The position numbers and the translations under genes were made by a program. Below are positions 9,687 through 17,065 of a stretch of DNA of 64,000 nucleotides, piece after piece (position 1 is the stretch's first letter; each line of letters starts with the position of its first letter). Location: NCBI RefSeq assembly GCF_000204415.1, contig NC_015416.1, forward strand, positions 1,674,001-1,738,000, read 5' to 3'. Below the pieces are notes generated by a model. The model was given only the letters and a program-made list of their open reading frames with translations, was not told the DNA's origin and searched no databases. The DNA comes from Methanothrix soehngenii GP6 (lineage in GTDB: Archaea; Halobacteriota; Methanosarcinia; Methanotrichales; Methanotrichaceae).

Positions 9687-11333
9687 ATGCCCGTTGTCAG
9701 ACTTTATTATCAGGATATGGAGAGGCTGATTGGCGCCTCTCGAGAGACGATCATGAGCAGGCTGGCCATGATGGGTGCAGACATAGGAAAGAGAGCGGAA
9801 GAGGAGTATGTTGATGTGGAGTTCTTCCCCGACCGGCCGGACCTCTATAGCTCGGAGGGGGTGGCCAGAGCGATGCAAGGATTCCTGGGGATCAAGACCG
9901 ATCTAGTCAGCTACAGCGTCTCCCCCGGTCCTGTCGTCGTTCAGGTGGAGGAATCAATAAAATCGGTGCGCCCTCTGATCGGCTGTGCAGTGGTGCGGGG
10001 TCTCGAGTTCACCGATGAGGCCATCGAGTCCCTGATGGGGCTGCAAGAGGATCTGCACTGGGGCCTGGGCAGGAACCGGCGGAAGGTGGCCATAGGAGTG
10101 CACGACATATCCAGGGTACGGCCACCCTTCCGCTACTTCGGCGAGAGCCCTCAACGCAGGTTTGTCCCTCTGGACTATAGCGAGGAGATGACCATGGAGG
10201 AGATCCTGCATAATCACCCCAAAGGAAAGGATTACGGCCATATCCTGAAGGACTGTCCGGTCTATCCACTGATCGTGGATGCAGATGATCGGGTTTTATC
10301 CTTCCCGCCGATCATCAATGGCGAGCTGACCAGCGTCACCGAGGAGACGGAGGATCTCTTCATCGATGTCACCGGGACCGACCCTGTGGTCCACAAGGCC
10401 CTGAACATCGTGGTCACCTCTCTGGCGGAGCGGGGAGGGAAAATAGAGAGCGTTCTGGTCAAGAGGAGCGAGGGCGACTTTCTCAGCCCGGATCTGTCGC
10501 CCGCCAGCTGGAAGGTGAGAACTGAGGAGGCCAACCGGCTGATAGGATTTGATCTGACGGGAGCAGAGCTGGCTGAATGCCTGAAGAGGATGCGCTTTGG
10601 AGCCGTCACCGCCGGCGAGGAGATGGATGATATCGTGGTGGTGCAGGTCCCGGCCTACCGGGCGGATATAATGCACTCCTGGGACATCTTCGAGGATGCG
10701 GCCAAGGCATATGGCTACGACAATCTGGAAGCCCGGCTTCCCCAGACGGTGACCGTGGGCCGGGCCCATTCTTCTGAAGTGCGCAAGGGAGAGATCAGGG
10801 AGATCATGGCCGGCCTCGGGTATCTGGAGACCATGCCCTTCACCCTGACCAATGAGTTGGTGCACTTCCAGTGGATGCGCCGATCTGCTGCTCCGGAGGC
10901 GGCGGGAGCGGTGCGGGTGCTGCACCCCATAAGCGAGCTGCATACCATCCTCCGTACCTCGCTTCTCAGCTCCCTTCTGGAGATCTTCGCCCTCAATCAG
11001 CATCATCCTCTTCCCCAGAGGATATTCGCTGCCGGGGATGTGGTGAAAGACAAGAAGACCAGGATGAATCTGGCTGCTGCATCCATTCACAGCGGGGCGA
11101 ATTATTCAGAGATCAGGTCGGTTGTGGATGCCGTCTTGAGGGAGATGGACCTCGAGGCGGATATCGTTCCCACCAAGGACAGAGCTTTTATGCCGGGAAG
11201 GGGGGCGGACCTCTTCGCAGAAGGCAAGAGGATCGGCTGCTTTGGAGAGCTGCACCCCCTGCTCTTGCGCAGCTTCGGCCTGGAGCAGCCCGCGGTAGGT
11301 CTGGAGATCGAGTGGGGAGAGCTGGAGCAATAG
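9687..11333 (+). CDS. pheT: Phenylalanyl-tRNA synthetase beta subunit
   Basis: A 548-residue structural and editing subunit of PheRS, in the short archaeal form that lacks the bacterial N-terminal extension. The B3/4 editing region lies in the first half (around IGCAVVRGLEFTDEAI and the WGLGRNRRKVAIGVHD block), a B5 domain follows near residues 275-340, and the catalytic-like module ends with FGELHPLLLRSFGLEQP. It is separated from pheS by 10 bases and must be co-expressed with it. Confidence 0.96.
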   Translation: MPVVRLYYQDMERLIGASRETIMSRLAMMGADIGKRAEEEYVDVEFFPDRPDLYSSEGVARAMQGFLGIKTDLVSYSVSPGPVVVQVEESIKSVRPLIGCAVVRGLEFTDEAIESLMGLQEDLHWGLGRNRRKVAIGVHDISRVRPPFRYFGESPQRRFVPLDYSEEMTMEEILHNHPKGKDYGHILKDCPVYPLIVDADDRVLSFPPIINGELTSVTEETEDLFIDVTGTDPVVHKALNIVVTSLAERGGKIESVLVKRSEGDFLSPDLSPASWKVRTEEANRLIGFDLTGAELAECLKRMRFGAVTAGEEMDDIVVVQVPAYRADIMHSWDIFEDAAKAYGYDNLEARLPQTVTVGRAHSSEVRKGEIREIMAGLGYLETMPFTLTNELVHFQWMRRSAAPEAAGAVRVLHPISELHTILRTSLLSSLLEIFALNQHHPLPQRIFAAGDVVKDKKTRMNLAAASIHSGANYSEIRSVVDAVLREMDLEADIVPTKDRAFMPGRGADLFAEGKRIGCFGELHPLLLRSFGLEQPAVGLEIEWGELEQ

Positions 11334-11388
11334 GTGGCTCTCCTCATCTTCCTCCTCCTCCTCTCCTTTTCCAGAAGATCTAAAACAA

Positions 11389-11399
11389 GAATATAAATG
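11389..11399 (+). promoter_or_regulatory. Candidate TATA box upstream of a CBS gene
   Basis: AATATAAATGG lies in a short AT-rich gap after pheT and before the CBS-domain gene at 11,525. The distance to that start would leave a leader of about 100 bases. It fits an archaeal box A by sequence only. Confidence 0.35.
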
Positions 11400-11524
11400 G
11401 TACGATATTATTATCTTATCATAATCCGAGCGTCTGATTTATCTTGATAGAGCGGCAATAGGTGAATTGGAAATGCAAAACGGCGGCTTTATTCTTATTG
11501 TCCGCCCGAAGGAAAGGTCGTGCC

Positions 11525-11905
11525 ATGAAGGTCAGAGAATTGATGAGCTATCCCATTGTCACCGTGCCCCCCGAGGCCATGGTGCTGGATGCTATAAAGG
11601 TGATGGCCGCGCAGAAGAAGGGCAGCGTTCTGGTGGCAAAAGAGCGCCTCCTCAAGGAGTGTCTGGGAATCGTCACCACCAGCCAGATCTTCCTGGAGGT
11701 GTTCGCCAGGGGGCTGGACCCGGCAAGGGTCAAGGTCTCTGATATCATGACTCCAGCTCCACTGATCACCATCGATCTTGATGATTCCACCCAGAAGGCG
11801 GCGGAGCTGATGATTGAGCATAAGATCAGAAGGCTGCCGGTGATGAAGGATGGGGCCCTGGTGGGCATCGTCACCAGCAAGGATCTGCTGGCCTGCGTGA
11901 GATGA
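11525..11905 (+). CDS. Small two-CBS-domain protein
   Basis: A 126-residue protein made of two CBS motifs and nothing else: MKVRELMSYPIVTVPPEAMVLDA starts the first and VSDIMTPAPLITIDLDD starts the second. Such pairs form a Bateman module that binds adenine nucleotides or S-adenosylmethionine and generally acts by contacting another protein. The ATG at 11,525 is preferred over an upstream in-frame start at 11,462 because it gives the standard CBS beginning. It is the last host gene before the tRNA-Ser att site. Confidence 0.85.
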   Translation: MKVRELMSYPIVTVPPEAMVLDAIKVMAAQKKGSVLVAKERLLKECLGIVTTSQIFLEVFARGLDPARVKVSDIMTPAPLITIDLDDSTQKAAELMIEHKIRRLPVMKDGALVGIVTSKDLLACVR

Positions 11906-11960
11906 GGTATGGGGCAGAATCCACGATTCTCTTGGGGCGGTTTGCTGCTGCCGCAACGCA

Positions 11961-11970
11961 GATTTTAAAT
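11961..11970 (+). promoter_or_regulatory. TATA box of the tRNA-Ser promoter, attL copy
   Basis: GATTTTAAAT lies about 30 bases upstream of the first tRNA base at 11,999, the usual archaeal box A distance. In the integrated state this copy no longer serves an intact tRNA; it points into the element and the integrase gene at 12,148. Confidence 0.6.
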
Positions 11971-11998
11971 AGTCTTAGGTAAAGCTTCGAGGGTCAGA

Positions 11999-12042
11999 GT
12001 CGAGGTCGCCTAGCTTGGTATGGCGCAGGTTTGCTAAACCTG
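11999..12042 (+). pseudogene. Truncated 5' half of tRNA-Ser(GCT) at attL
   Basis: The first 44 bases of the tRNA (acceptor 5' strand, D arm, anticodon arm with loop TTGCTAA) are identical to the intact gene at 27,422, and then diverge after ACCTG. The variable arm, T arm and 3' acceptor strand are absent. It is the host 5' half left behind by integration. Confidence 0.93.
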
Positions 12043-12147
12043 ACGAGATTAATTTGTCATATTGGGGATCGGCAGGTCGCGATTTTCAGCATTACAGCAT
12101 ATGCGATGTTACAAGTCTGCTCCTGATTACCTTAAGGAGAGACAAAG

Positions 12148-12987
12148 ATGAAGCTGGATATTGATTGGACTATAAAAAGTCCAGAAAAATTTGATTTGGA
12201 TAAATTCAGGCGTTATCTTCGAGACCATGGTCATCGGCCATCTACGATAGATAGCTATCTTATGTGTATTTCAAAGTACATTCAAGCCAATAAATCAGTG
12301 CCGGATTTCTTGGATGGGCTTCATAATAGGAAGCTTGCGGGAAGCACAATCGATAATTATATCACGAGTATTAAAAAATATCATGAAATGCTTGGGCAAG
12401 AAATTTCAATACCGTATTTAAAGAGGTCGGAAGGGATACCGCATTATTTCAATGAAGACGATGTTAGGAGGATCTTTTGCGTTATCCATAACATAAAGCA
12501 TCTTGCAATGCTTAATGTTCTTTTCTATGGCTGTTTGCGCGCTTCAGAACTAACGGCTATTGACGATGAAGATATTGATTTGGGATTAATGACGCTGCGT
12601 ATAAGGGATGGTAAGGGTGGTAGGTCTGGCACAGTTCCTTTATCAAATGAGTGTATTGCGGTTTTGAAGGAATACTTGCAGGTTAGGCCCGCGATAGATA
12701 TTGATGGAAGGAAGCCGCTTTTTTATACGGATCGTGGGAGAAGATGGGATCGAAAAGATCTTTATAGAATGTTTATTATATATAAGCATAAATCAAATGT
12801 TCAGAAAGCAGGGGGATTGCATGTATTTAGCAGACATACGCCAGCCACCCTAATGATTGCGAATGGCTGTGACATAAGAATAGTTAAGGAATTGCTTAGG
12901 CATCGGGACATCCGGACAACGCTTAGATATGCCCATGTTGCGGATAAGACGCTTCGGGAGCGCTATAACCAATGTTTGAAGCTATGA
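12148..12987 (+). CDS. Tyrosine recombinase (integrase) of the element
   Basis: A 279-residue site-specific recombinase that would integrate and excise the element at tRNA-Ser. An N-terminal SAM-like core-binding domain (residues about 12-85) precedes the catalytic domain. Catalytic residues visible: Arg I in GCLRASELTAID, a Lys in the RDGKGGRSGTVPL hairpin, Arg II in HVFSRHTPATLM, His/Arg in LLRHRDIRTT and the Tyr of LRYAH. The HxxR box is shifted (H-V-F-S-R), a variation the author associates with methanogen recombinases. The gene is intact and not split by the att site. It starts at an ATG behind AAGGAGA and lies 105 bases inside attL, downstream of the tRNA promoter. Confidence 0.93.
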   Translation: MKLDIDWTIKSPEKFDLDKFRRYLRDHGHRPSTIDSYLMCISKYIQANKSVPDFLDGLHNRKLAGSTIDNYITSIKKYHEMLGQEISIPYLKRSEGIPHYFNEDDVRRIFCVIHNIKHLAMLNVLFYGCLRASELTAIDDEDIDLGLMTLRIRDGKGGRSGTVPLSNECIAVLKEYLQVRPAIDIDGRKPLFYTDRGRRWDRKDLYRMFIIYKHKSNVQKAGGLHVFSRHTPATLMIANGCDIRIVKELLRHRDIRTTLRYAHVADKTLRERYNQCLKL

Positions 12988-13029
12988 TGAAAAACCCTAT
13001 ATGCAATAAGAGTCTTCTTTTTTGTGCCG

Positions 13030-13043
13030 TTTGGTTCACCAAA
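13030..13043. promoter_or_regulatory. Palindrome TTTGGT-TC-ACCAAA, candidate operator 1
   Basis: Perfect 6-bp arms around two central bases, 43 bases after the integrase stop. Its 12-base core is the reverse complement of a second site at 13,216-13,227. The paired spacing suggests a protein-binding site of an element regulator. Confidence 0.45.
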
Positions 13044-13215
13044 TCTAACGGCAAGGGATGGGCGGTTTATCTGCCCATTCTTCTATTATTCGGGAATTTT
13101 ATGCATGCATTTCATCGTTTTGATGTATTCATTCAATCGAAATATTATTATACGAGTTTAATTATTAATTTTATCGCACCAAAAAGTTAATTAAGTATCA
13201 GGCACATATGACTAA

Positions 13216-13227
13216 TTGGTGAACCAA
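13216..13227. promoter_or_regulatory. Palindrome TTGGT-GA-ACCAA, candidate operator 2
   Basis: Perfect 5-bp arms around two central bases. It directly touches the ATG of the SWIM-domain gene at 13,228, so a bound protein or an RNA hairpin here would block expression of that gene. Same core as operator 1 on the opposite strand. Confidence 0.45.
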
Positions 13228-13557
13228 ATGGTTGAAAAAACGCTTTTAGCTAGCGGCAGCCCCATAACCCAACGAATCGATGCTGTGAAAGCACTTTTGG
13301 CATGGAAAAAGGTATCATGCGATCCATTGCCCGAATTTGTGGAAATGGGAGATGGAGATAGCCGCTTGGTGCTGGTTTTAAGCAACAAAAAGGATGCATA
13401 CTACACGGTGACTGCAAAGGGATGTTCTTGCCCAGCAGCGACATATCATCACGGGCCTTGCAAGCATCAGAAAAAATACTTCCCGCAAGAAGCGAACCTT
13501 CGCGATGGCTTGCCTGGGTGGCCTGGCGGAGCGCATGGGCCTGTGGAGGTGATTTAA
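13228..13557 (+). CDS. Small SWIM zinc-finger protein
   Basis: A 109-residue protein with a SWIM-type zinc motif: GCSCPAATYHHGPCKHQ holds C-x-C, then a Cys and a His at the expected spacing (residues about 71-87). SWIM fingers bind DNA or protein and are common in archaeal and viral accessory proteins. The N-terminal ~45 residues contain a helix-rich segment without a named domain. The ATG at 13,228 abuts a palindrome; TTG/GTG starts at 13,216-13,219 are also possible. The next small gene starts one base after its stop region, suggesting one transcript. Confidence 0.7.
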   Translation: MVEKTLLASGSPITQRIDAVKALLAWKKVSCDPLPEFVEMGDGDSRLVLVLSNKKDAYYTVTAKGCSCPAATYHHGPCKHQKKYFPQEANLRDGLPGWPGGAHGPVEVI

Positions 13558-13558
13558 G

Positions 13559-13681
13559 ATGAACATTTTTTGTGAAGAATTATATGCAAAATATTATGCA
13601 GCACTTGATGATATCAGGTATCTTCAAGGGCGAATAGTGGAGTTGGAGGAAATCCTTAAGGAGATCCAGGAGGAGGACTGA
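13559..13681 (+). CDS. 40-residue acidic coiled-coil protein
   Basis: An ATG immediately after the SWIM gene stop opens a 40-residue frame ending in a Glu-rich heptad pattern (GRIVELEEILKEIQEED). It was found by reading the gap, since it is very short. Start-stop packing with its neighbours and a purine-rich stretch upstream support expression. Function unknown; a coiled-coil partner of the next protein is possible. Confidence 0.5.
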   Translation: MNIFCEELYAKYYAALDDIRYLQGRIVELEEILKEIQEED

Positions 13682-13763
13682 GTGAGCGAGCCTGGCACTT
13701 TTCGAGAAAGCCCTTCAGCCCTTACAGGATCGCATTTCTGACCTAGAGGCAACAATAGTCAAA

Positions 13764-14069
13764 TTGCAGGAAGAAAATGCTGCTATGGCTGCTATGCAAG
13801 CCCATCTTGTCGAGAACCAGGAGATTCAGGCCCGGCTAATCAAGCAACTTCAAACGAAGAGAGAGCCACAGCCCATGCAAAAGGATAGAGGAGAGATCTT
13901 GAGGGCCTTACTTGTAGCGAATGGCGGTAAGATGCTTGAGAAGGAAGCACGTCAGAAGATGCACCTGTCGAAGAGTCAATTCAGCCAACTATTGGCAGCT
14001 ATGCAAGACCACATTGAAGTGAATCCATATCACATGGATAAGCGTAAAAAGATAATAATGTTAAAATAG
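13764..14069 (+). CDS. Coiled-coil plus helix-turn-helix-like protein, 5' end uncertain
   Basis: A 101-residue frame from a TTG. Residues 1-35 are a Gln/Glu-rich coiled coil, and residues 45-100 look like a winged-helix domain (GEILRALLVANGGKML ... LSKSQFSQLLAAMQ). The same frame stays open upstream to 13,686 with more coiled coil (LFEKALQPLQDRISDLEA) but lacks a normal start. A GTG at 13,682 that overlaps the previous stop lies in another frame, so one base too many or too few near 13,690 would explain a frameshifted 5' end. A regulatory role is inferred only from the fold. Confidence 0.5.
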   Translation: MQEENAAMAAMQAHLVENQEIQARLIKQLQTKREPQPMQKDRGEILRALLVANGGKMLEKEARQKMHLSKSQFSQLLAAMQDHIEVNPYHMDKRKKIIMLK

Positions 14070-14087
14070 AAATTGGAGAATTAGTTT

Positions 14088-14264
14088 AGATAAACCATTA
14101 ACTGATTTCTGGGACTAAATTTAGTTTGCTTCAATAATGCAAAAAACAGTGAGATTTCGCTGTTTTATGTGTATTATTAGTATTAGAAATAGAAAAAAAT
14201 TATATATATTTTAGTAATTTAGTTATATGAAGCTTATTCACAGTCTTTAGTTAATGGTTTATCT
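14088..14264. repeat. 16-bp perfect inverted repeat around a 145-bp AT-rich core
   Basis: AGATAAACCATTAACT at 14,088-14,103 recurs inverted at 14,249-14,264 with no mismatch. The core between is very AT-rich and holds no gene. The left arm follows the preceding gene by 18 bases. This is suitable for a replication origin, a recombination site or a regulator pair; the sequence alone does not decide. Confidence 0.6.
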
Positions 14265-14280
14265 TAACCAAAATGGTGTT

Positions 14281-14370
14281 GCGCGAACCTACGCAGCGCC
14301 CCTTCATAAATGAAGGCGCTGCTTCGGTTCTTGCGCTTCCCCCCTTGTTTTGTTTGCGAAAAAAATGATA
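14281..14370 (-). repeat. Structured hairpin element R1 (inverted partner of R2)
   Basis: Read on the minus strand, this ~90-base block aligns with 25,104-25,195 on the plus strand: a T-run then CGCAAAC, a G-run then GGAAG, CCGAAG, a long hairpin, then GTAGG. The hairpin stem here is GCAGCG..CGCTGC with an inner TTCA/TGAA stem and a 2-base bulge. In R2 the stem bases differ but still pair, so structure rather than sequence is kept. No coding frame is shared. Confidence 0.7.
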
Positions 14371-14600
14371 TCAAGCGAAGAAAGGGGCTTTATGAGCCCT
14401 AAAATCGCGGTTCTTTTTTTCAGACAATAATTATACGTCCGATGAGAGATCGTGGGTTTTAGGCGCTGAAAACCGCGTTTTTCGCGAGGGAGTATATAAA
14501 CGAAATCATGGTTTTTTAGGTGCCCCCAAAAACACCGGAAAGCCAGGAGACAAGATTTTCCTTGTTTTCTAACTTTTCGATGAGGTGTAGGTACCATACT
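14371..14600. other. Cluster of hairpins with a TATA-like box
   Basis: No credible gene. Visible stems are GGGCT..AGCCC (14,385-14,399), GGTTTT..AAAACC (14,455-14,474) and CGCG-TTTTT-CGCG (14,474-14,486), plus an imperfect GGTTTTT..AAAACACC near 14,511-14,536. AGTATATAAACGA at about 14,491-14,503 is a good archaeal TATA box on the plus strand, with no start codon leading a useful frame soon after. A structured RNA, a packaging site or an origin are all possible. Confidence 0.45.
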
Positions 14601-14639
14601 ACCCTATAAGAAGGATTTTGAGCAAAATCAATATGGGCA

Positions 14640-14893
14640 AACCATGTAATGTAGTAATATAGTATGGGGCTTCTATTACTACAAGTTTGTGGACTTATTA
14701 CTTTTACACTATAACTACTATATTACTATATATTCACTATGTACTTACTATATTTACTATATTACTTACTATATTATGTTATATAAGGATATATAATATA
14801 TAAGTATTAGGTATATAAATATGGCGTTGGTCGTAAAATTCGCTTTTGTATATATTATTTTGATTAATATTTTGGTGACGACTTCCATAAAAG
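14640..14893. other. AT-rich TACTATAT-like repeat tract
   Basis: About 250 very AT-rich bases. Between roughly 14,694 and 14,790 variants of TTACTATA are repeated many times with irregular spacing. There is no open frame. It lies directly ahead of the scaffold-capsid operon, so it may contain that promoter; repeated AT-rich words also suit an origin. Confidence 0.5.
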
Positions 14894-14905
14894 TTGGTAT
14901 TATAT

Positions 14906-15343
14906 ATGGCAGAAGATAAAATTTTTTCACAAGCTGATCTTGATCGTATTATCGGAGAACGGCTTGCACGCGATAGAAAAGAACGTGCGGAAGAGTCTAG
15001 TGTAATTGATGGGCTGAAAAAAGAGCTTGCTGATGAGAAAGAAAAAAATGCTGCGCATGGTCTGGAGAAGATTAAGACTAGGCTGGCGCGGGAGGCAAAG
15101 CTTCCGGATGGTCTTTTGGGATTTGTGCAAGGCGCCGATGAAGATAGTATGCGTGAGTCGATTGATGCTTTGATAACGGGAATTGGGCCCGGACCAAACG
15201 TAGGTGGATCAACTAATCCTGCTGGTGGCAACACCTCACCAAAAGTTTACACGAAAGCCGAATTGGAGCAAATGGAACCGGCTGAAATAAACAGGGATTG
15301 GACTAACATACAGAAGCAGTTGGCTTCTGGTCTAGTAAAATAA
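14906..15343 (+). CDS. Probable capsid scaffolding protein
   Basis: A 145-residue, highly charged, mostly helical protein (residues 10-60 are Lys/Glu/Arg-rich coiled coil) with a Gly/Pro linker near residue 97 and a short C-terminal helix. Low-complexity helical proteins directly before the major capsid gene are typically scaffolds that are lost on capsid maturation. The ATG at 14,906 gives MAEDKIFSQADLDRIIGERL. The capsid gene follows 15 bases later. The call relies on composition and position, not a sequence signature. Confidence 0.7.
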   Translation: MAEDKIFSQADLDRIIGERLARDRKERAEESSVIDGLKKELADEKEKNAAHGLEKIKTRLAREAKLPDGLLGFVQGADEDSMRESIDALITGIGPGPNVGGSTNPAGGNTSPKVYTKAELEQMEPAEINRDWTNIQKQLASGLVK

Positions 15344-15358
15344 TATTAAGGAATTATT

Positions 15359-16246
15359 ATGACTATTGAAGGATTTATTGGCACTGTTTGGAGTGCCAGA
15401 CTATTAGAGAACCTACAAAAGAGTTTGGTTTTTGGACAGCCCGGTGTTATCAATCGGGATTATGAAGGCGAAATAAGCGGCAAAGGATCTACTGTCAAAA
15501 TAACTTCTATCGGTGACATCACTGTTGGAAATTATACTAAAGACAGCGACATATCTGATCCGGAAGCCCTTAATGATGCACAGGCGACATTAACCGCTAC
15601 TGAAGCTAAATACTTTAACTTCTCCGTGGATGATGTTAGCAGGGCCCAGATGTCTAATAACATCATGGATGCTGCTATGAGGCAGGCTGCCTATAATCTG
15701 TCAGATGTCGCTGATCAGTTTATTGCAGGATCTTCTTATGTTGATGTTGCAACTGCTAACAAGATCGGATCTGATACTGCTGGCAAGGTTCCTAATACAA
15801 CGCCTGGGACAACTGCGTATGATTACCTGCTGCAGATGGGCACTAAGCTATCTGAGGCTAATGTTCAGAAACAAGGCCGCTGGGTTGTTGTACCGCCCTG
15901 GTTTGTAGAAAAGCTGGCTGCTGATGCAAGATTCACTGATGCAAGCGCAAGCGGTTCTACAGATGCACTGCTTAATGGTAGTGTTAAGAGGGCTGCTGGA
16001 TTTGATATTCTGGAGTCTAATAATGTGCCTACTGTTGCTGGATCTGGCGGAGATGCAGGCAAGACCAACTACAAGATCATTGCGGGAGTTCCATCTGCTA
16101 TTACATTTGCGGATAGCGTGAACAAGGTTGAGGCTTATCGACCTGATAAGAGGTTTGCGGATGCTGTTAAAGGCTTACATGTTTATGGCATGAAGGTTGT
16201 AAGACCGTCTGCACTGGCTTTGCTGACTGCACGGGCAACAACTTAG
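15359..16246 (+). CDS. Major capsid protein, P22/HK97-like fold
   Basis: A 295-residue coat protein. Opening with GFIGTVWSARLLENLQKSLVFGQPGVINRDYEGEI-type sequence, then a GSTVKITSIGDITVGNY block and a long helix, it resembles P22-type coat proteins of tailed viruses (HK97 fold). The order scaffold-capsid-small beta protein is the normal head layout. A purine-rich ribosome site (AAGGAAT) precedes the ATG at 15,359. The protein would assemble an icosahedral head of the element. Confidence 0.85.
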   Translation: MTIEGFIGTVWSARLLENLQKSLVFGQPGVINRDYEGEISGKGSTVKITSIGDITVGNYTKDSDISDPEALNDAQATLTATEAKYFNFSVDDVSRAQMSNNIMDAAMRQAAYNLSDVADQFIAGSSYVDVATANKIGSDTAGKVPNTTPGTTAYDYLLQMGTKLSEANVQKQGRWVVVPPWFVEKLAADARFTDASASGSTDALLNGSVKRAAGFDILESNNVPTVAGSGGDAGKTNYKIIAGVPSAITFADSVNKVEAYRPDKRFADAVKGLHVYGMKVVRPSALALLTARATT

Positions 16247-16256
16247 GTGATTCAAA

Positions 16257-16646
16257 ATGGTAAGAGATGTTTTAACGGGAAATGACGTTGCTTGGAATAC
16301 GTTCCAGAATGAAGATGTTGGCGTCGCTATTGACAAAGCTGATGATGCTGAGATTAGCGTTGCTGATGTAGCGCAGGCTGATCATAAGGCCTTGATGCTT
16401 AGATTTTCTATTAGTGCAGCTACCGCTGCTGATACCATAACTATCAAGGCAGGAGATGGCTTTAGAAGTGGACTAGGCGATCTTGTATTAAGCCTAACTG
16501 GCGGTGTACAAGAAGTGCTTTGCGGGCCATTGGAGACTGCTAGATTTAAGATTCAGAATGCGGTAACCGACAAGGGCAAGATCTACATAGATTATGCTGG
16601 ATCTACTATCGCTGGAACTGCATTCCTGTATTTGATTGAGAAATAG
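16257..16646 (+). CDS. Probable capsid decoration / head-associated protein
   Basis: A 129-residue beta-rich protein, Ala/Asp/Gly-rich, 10 bases after the capsid gene. Segments such as SAATAADTITIKAGDGFRSG and a C-terminal YLIE strand resemble the small beta-sandwich proteins that coat or stabilise heads. Position is the main evidence. It could instead be a minor structural protein. Confidence 0.55.
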   Translation: MVRDVLTGNDVAWNTFQNEDVGVAIDKADDAEISVADVAQADHKALMLRFSISAATAADTITIKAGDGFRSGLGDLVLSLTGGVQEVLCGPLETARFKIQNAVTDKGKIYIDYAGSTIAGTAFLYLIEK

Positions 16647-16657
16647 AGGGCTATAAA

Positions 16658-17065
16658 ATGCCTTCTATTTCTTTATGGGATGCCTGGCAAACGGGAATAA
16701 TATCAGAAGAGCAATATAATACTTTGTTGTTGAATGGGGCGTTTCCGAATACGATTTGGACACCTGGAGCTTTAGATGCGCCATTGACATCGGCTGATTT
16801 AACTGTCGTAAAAACTGTTGAATTGACGGGCACTAAAACGCAATCTGTCGTTGTAAAAAATACGGGAAGCACAAATTCCTTGAAGGTATTAGTTGAATTT
16901 TATGTGGACGATATGCAGGTTACCTATATCGACAATATTGTTGAGCCCGACAATGACCCACATTGGCTAAATATGGAGGGTGCATTTACAAAGGTTGCAA
17001 TAAGTGTCCAGGATGCGGTGGCGGGCGATCACACTACATATGAGATTGGGGTTGTGGCAGCATGA
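16658..17065 (+). CDS. Unknown protein in the head operon
   Basis: A 135-residue protein between the decoration and adaptor genes. Residues 40-130 look like a single beta-sandwich (KTVELTGTKTQSVVVKNTG ... LVEFYVDD) of the kind seen in viral surface proteins. Its stop overlaps the next start by four bases (ATGA), so translation is coupled to the adaptor. No family recognised. Confidence 0.6.
   Translation: MPSISLWDAWQTGIISEEQYNTLLLNGAFPNTIWTPGALDAPLTSADLTVVKTVELTGTKTQSVVVKNTGSTNSLKVLVEFYVDDMQVTYIDNIVEPDNDPHWLNMEGAFTKVAISVQDAVAGDHTTYEIGVVAA

Larger units (their letters stand above)
11936..12042. repeat. Left attachment repeat (attL), 107 bp
   Basis: Identical over 107 bases to 27,359-27,465. 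It covers a TATA box, the tRNA-Ser leader and the tRNA 5' half up to the end of the anticodon stem, where identity stops abruptly. The upstream flank here is host sequence (CBS gene) and the downstream flank is element sequence leading to the integrase. Confidence 0.95.
12988..13227. other. Non-coding gap after the integrase with paired palindromes
   Basis: About 240 AT-rich bases between the integrase and the SWIM-domain gene. The only clear structure is a pair of related palindromes near its two ends, listed separately. A 72-codon open frame here looks spurious. Confidence 0.45.

Noticed and set aside
12148-12987. SSV-type integrase split by integration
   Set aside because: The integrase is complete and lies wholly inside the element; the recombinase piece near attR is a different, diverged sequence.
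12972-13190. 72-codon frame after the integrase
   Set aside because: Overlaps the integrase end, lacks a ribosome site and reads as AT-driven hydrophobic sequence.
14281-14370. R1 as a simple intrinsic terminator
   Set aside because: No minus-strand gene ends just before it, and the conserved flanking blocks shared with R2 go beyond a hairpin plus T-run.
14304-14597. 97-codon frame on the minus strand across the hairpin region
   Set aside because: It spans R1 and several hairpins, has mixed basic composition without domain and no ribosome site; structure explains the sequence better.
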